Shown here piece by piece: positions 61,520 through 64,000 of a stretch of DNA of 64,000 nt (the first letter of the stretch is position 1; every line of letters begins with the position of its first letter). Position numbers and translations under genes: made by a program. The notes under the pieces are model-generated. The model saw only the letters and a program-made list of their open reading frames with translations, had not been told where the DNA came from and searched no databases. Origin of the DNA: Spirodela intermedia (lineage: Eukaryota; Streptophyta; Magnoliopsida; Alismatales; Araceae). The DNA lies in contig LR746271.1 in NCBI GenBank assembly GCA_902729315.2, positions 2,812,001 through 2,876,000 on the forward strand, read 5' to 3'.

Positions 61520-64000
61520 CGTGAAGGAAATCCCTGTTTTGAAAGCTAAAGTCTCTATTTTTTATTGTCACTCATTATGAAAAGAAAATTTCTGTTATTT
61601 AATCTTGGAAAATAATTATCATTTTACAGGACATCTTCATTATATATATACTTACTTCTTTTTTTAATTTTGCTACTTGTTTTCATAACATATGGTATAT
61701 TACTTTGTGTAAATCAAGAATTTCATAAAAAACTAGAGAGTAAGATAGAGAGAGGACGATTTTGAAGATAATATCACATTATTGCTATATATTTTTTTTT
61801 ATTGTAAACATGAGGCTACTCCAATGATTATTCGTACTTTTTTTGTATAATGTTAGAAATTAACATAACATCATTATATACACCCTATTTATGCTGTTTT
61901 CATTATCAAAACTTGATCAATGTTTGAAGTTAACATGACTATTGTCATAGTAAACAATCCTTTAAACTTCTAGGAAAAAACTTCAAATGAAGGGTATCCT
62001 CCTAGTGAACTGATGATAAGCAAATTAGTAAGACCTTGTTTCAATGATTGCCAAACTATTTTTGAAATAGGTTGTCTCAGAACTAGATCATGGTAACAAA
62101 ATCATCACATTGTTTTAAGCTATTGGCAGACTTATTAATATCATAGGTTGTTGGTTTAAAATTTTTGATGTGGACAATGTCATAAAAGATAAAAAAATTG
62201 TCCATAAATATGCCATTATTGTACTAATTCATAGACGAAGATCTAAATTATTAGAGCTGTTCATTTGTTGCTGTATTAGAGAAAAATATTATCATAAAAA
62301 AGACATGCATAGGAAGAAAATTGAAATTAGAAAAAAATAAAAATATTTTAGAAAAATAAGCGAGGTGAAAAATAGTATGTTAGATCATGTGCCCACATGG
62401 CAAAAATACCTAAAAGAAATGTGTTTACTAGCTGAAGTAAAGGCAAGAGAAAATATGTATTCCTAGATAAAGTCAAGCCAAATCTCAAGAGACAAATTTT
62501 TTTTTTCCAAAATCTCTAACACATCAAACATGGCAGAAAACATAGCACATGCTAGAAGATCTATAAAAGAGCAACACATCATTCATTGTGCATCAAGAGG
62601 CTAAAGAAGAATCAGACTCACACTAACATGTCTATAGAGCTACCTAGTTAAAAGCTTGTGAAACTATTGACCTGAGCATGCAAACTCCTTTGTAAGTTGA
62701 CCTAAGCAATCTTTGACCAATTGAGACCTTTTATAATAGTGCTTTAATGATAGAACAAATCATAAAACACTCTCTAATGTATCTTTTCAAAGTTCTATTA
62801 CAAGAGAAACCTTGTCAAAACTTTGTTAGGAACTTAGTTACTCACAAAATCAAGGAACTTGTATACTCGACATTAGGATAGGTTTTTTTTTTAATATTAT
62901 TTTGATGTTAAGACACCTTGAAGAGTGTTGTTAACAAGGAAAGAAAGGCAAGCTAGTGCCTTAACATGTAGCATGAAGAGATAGATCCCTTAAATATATT
63001 ATGTAAAGTAATTTGTTGATCCCACAAATATCAACTATAGTTCTCCAGGTGAGTGGGAATAATAAAACCCAAGTGTATGAACTCTTAGTATGTGAACCTA
63101 GGCCAATGAAGGCATAACCTATGAGCTCTTATTTTAATTTCATATTTACTGTGTCAATCTAGTGTGTCAATCATCTCAAGTCAGCAAATCAGCTTGAACT
63201 TAGTGAGTTACTATAACTCAGTAGGTGCCAATCCAACCTACAATGTGTTGAATTAGTACATAATTAAGAATGACAAGCCAAAAATATAAAAAATATAGGA
63301 AAATAGTTTTTAAAACCAATCCACCCCTCTTGGTATCTTACCTAGTCCCCTTAAAGAGCATAGTAGGTATGAAAAAATTAAAAGTCAATTTACACGTGGA
63401 GTGATAATCAATATAACTCTACCACCACATTGATTGTTAATTACTTTTGAATCAGATCATCTAAATTTTTTAACATGCTTTTAGAATCAATAATTGTTCT
63501 TAGGCCAGTGCTAAATCTCATGTTGTTTATTGACAAAACTCATGAAATCAACTTGGATGTCAAGAAGTGTGTTAGGAACAATCTTGCATCATTACTATAA
63601 ATAGGACAAGAAAATTCTTGATTATCAAGATAAGGCAATGATTGTTAATTATTTTATTGGGAAGATCTTATACTTCAATACCACACCATGATTGATGATC
63701 ACTCTTAAATATGCACTTAAATTATTTTGTTCTACCAATATGAAAATTTTAAAAATACAAGTTACACGTGAAGAGCTATATTAAGAATAATCTCATCTTA
63801 GTTGCAGTTAGAGTGGACTCAATCTTATAATGATGAGGCCTTGAAGGTCATCACCAAATGTTCGTGAGCTAGATAGGCTGAAAGCTTCATTATAAGGAAA
63901 TCTAGGAGTTTTCTTAGGCAGCATTTGCAGTATTTACTTTGCAAATAACAACTTATACATGAACAAGTAGCTTTAGAGTAGTCCCTTACTATTTACTGTA
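61520..64000. other. AT-rich DNA with degraded retroelement relic
   Basis: There are no coding frames. 62500-63360 has the word order of a decayed LTR element. On the minus strand CCAAGAGGGGTGGATTGG lies at about 63315-63332, close to a G-rich clause common in plant LTR elements. The identification is weak. Confidence 0.35.

Overview
This window is nuclear DNA of a flowering plant. Seven protein-coding genes have GT-AG introns or plant-specific families, and they sit in AT-rich, repeat-filled intergenic DNA with very many CT/GA microsatellites. Exons of several genes (RING protein, C2 protein, XTH, DUF4228) are strongly GC-rich while the OTU gene is AT-rich. That bimodality fits a monocot or an early-diverging angiosperm, but I cannot name the species.

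Layout. 1-13 kb is a gene desert. It holds a GC-rich, LTR-like island (about 4.65-6.85 kb), copy A of a 1.7 kb dispersed repeat (8.3-10.0 kb) and a degraded retrotransposon relic (10.1-10.3 kb). A two-exon BOI-type RING E3 ligase gene lies at 13.81-15.09 kb. 15-24 kb is non-coding, and copy B of the dispersed repeat, inverted, lies at 24.3-26.2 kb. An intronless C2-domain gene lies at 30.5-31.5 kb, just downstream of a 67-base G run. An intronless DUF761 gene is at 36.1-36.7 kb, a three-exon ALG13 gene at 41.3-42.5 kb, and a DUF4228 (PADRE) gene on the minus strand at 45.6-46.4 kb. A nine-coding-exon OTU deubiquitinase gene spans 50.8-56.1 kb, with a probable untranslated leader exon at 49.2-49.5 kb. 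A four-exon XTH5-like xyloglucan endotransglucosylase gene is at 58.4-59.7 kb. An intronless mitochondrial uL23 gene is on the minus strand at 60.8-61.4 kb. 61.5-64 kb is again AT-rich repeat relics.

The genes are independent plant transcription units and do not form a pathway. Two touch ubiquitin (RING ligase and OTU protease) and one starts lipid-linked oligosaccharide synthesis (ALG13). One remodels cell-wall xyloglucan (XTH), one serves mitochondrial translation (uL23m), and three are membrane- or stress-linked families with poorly defined function (C2/SRC2-like, DUF761, DUF4228).

I found no convincing new multi-gene system. The most notable unexplained structures are the inverted pair of long repeats around the RING gene, two long hairpins (one inside an OTU intron, one downstream of ALG13), the G67/C20 homopolymer pair beside the C2 gene, and the GC island with a minus-strand promoter-like layout. 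Exon joins were read by eye from splice signals, reading frame and family similarity; no search or RNA evidence was available.
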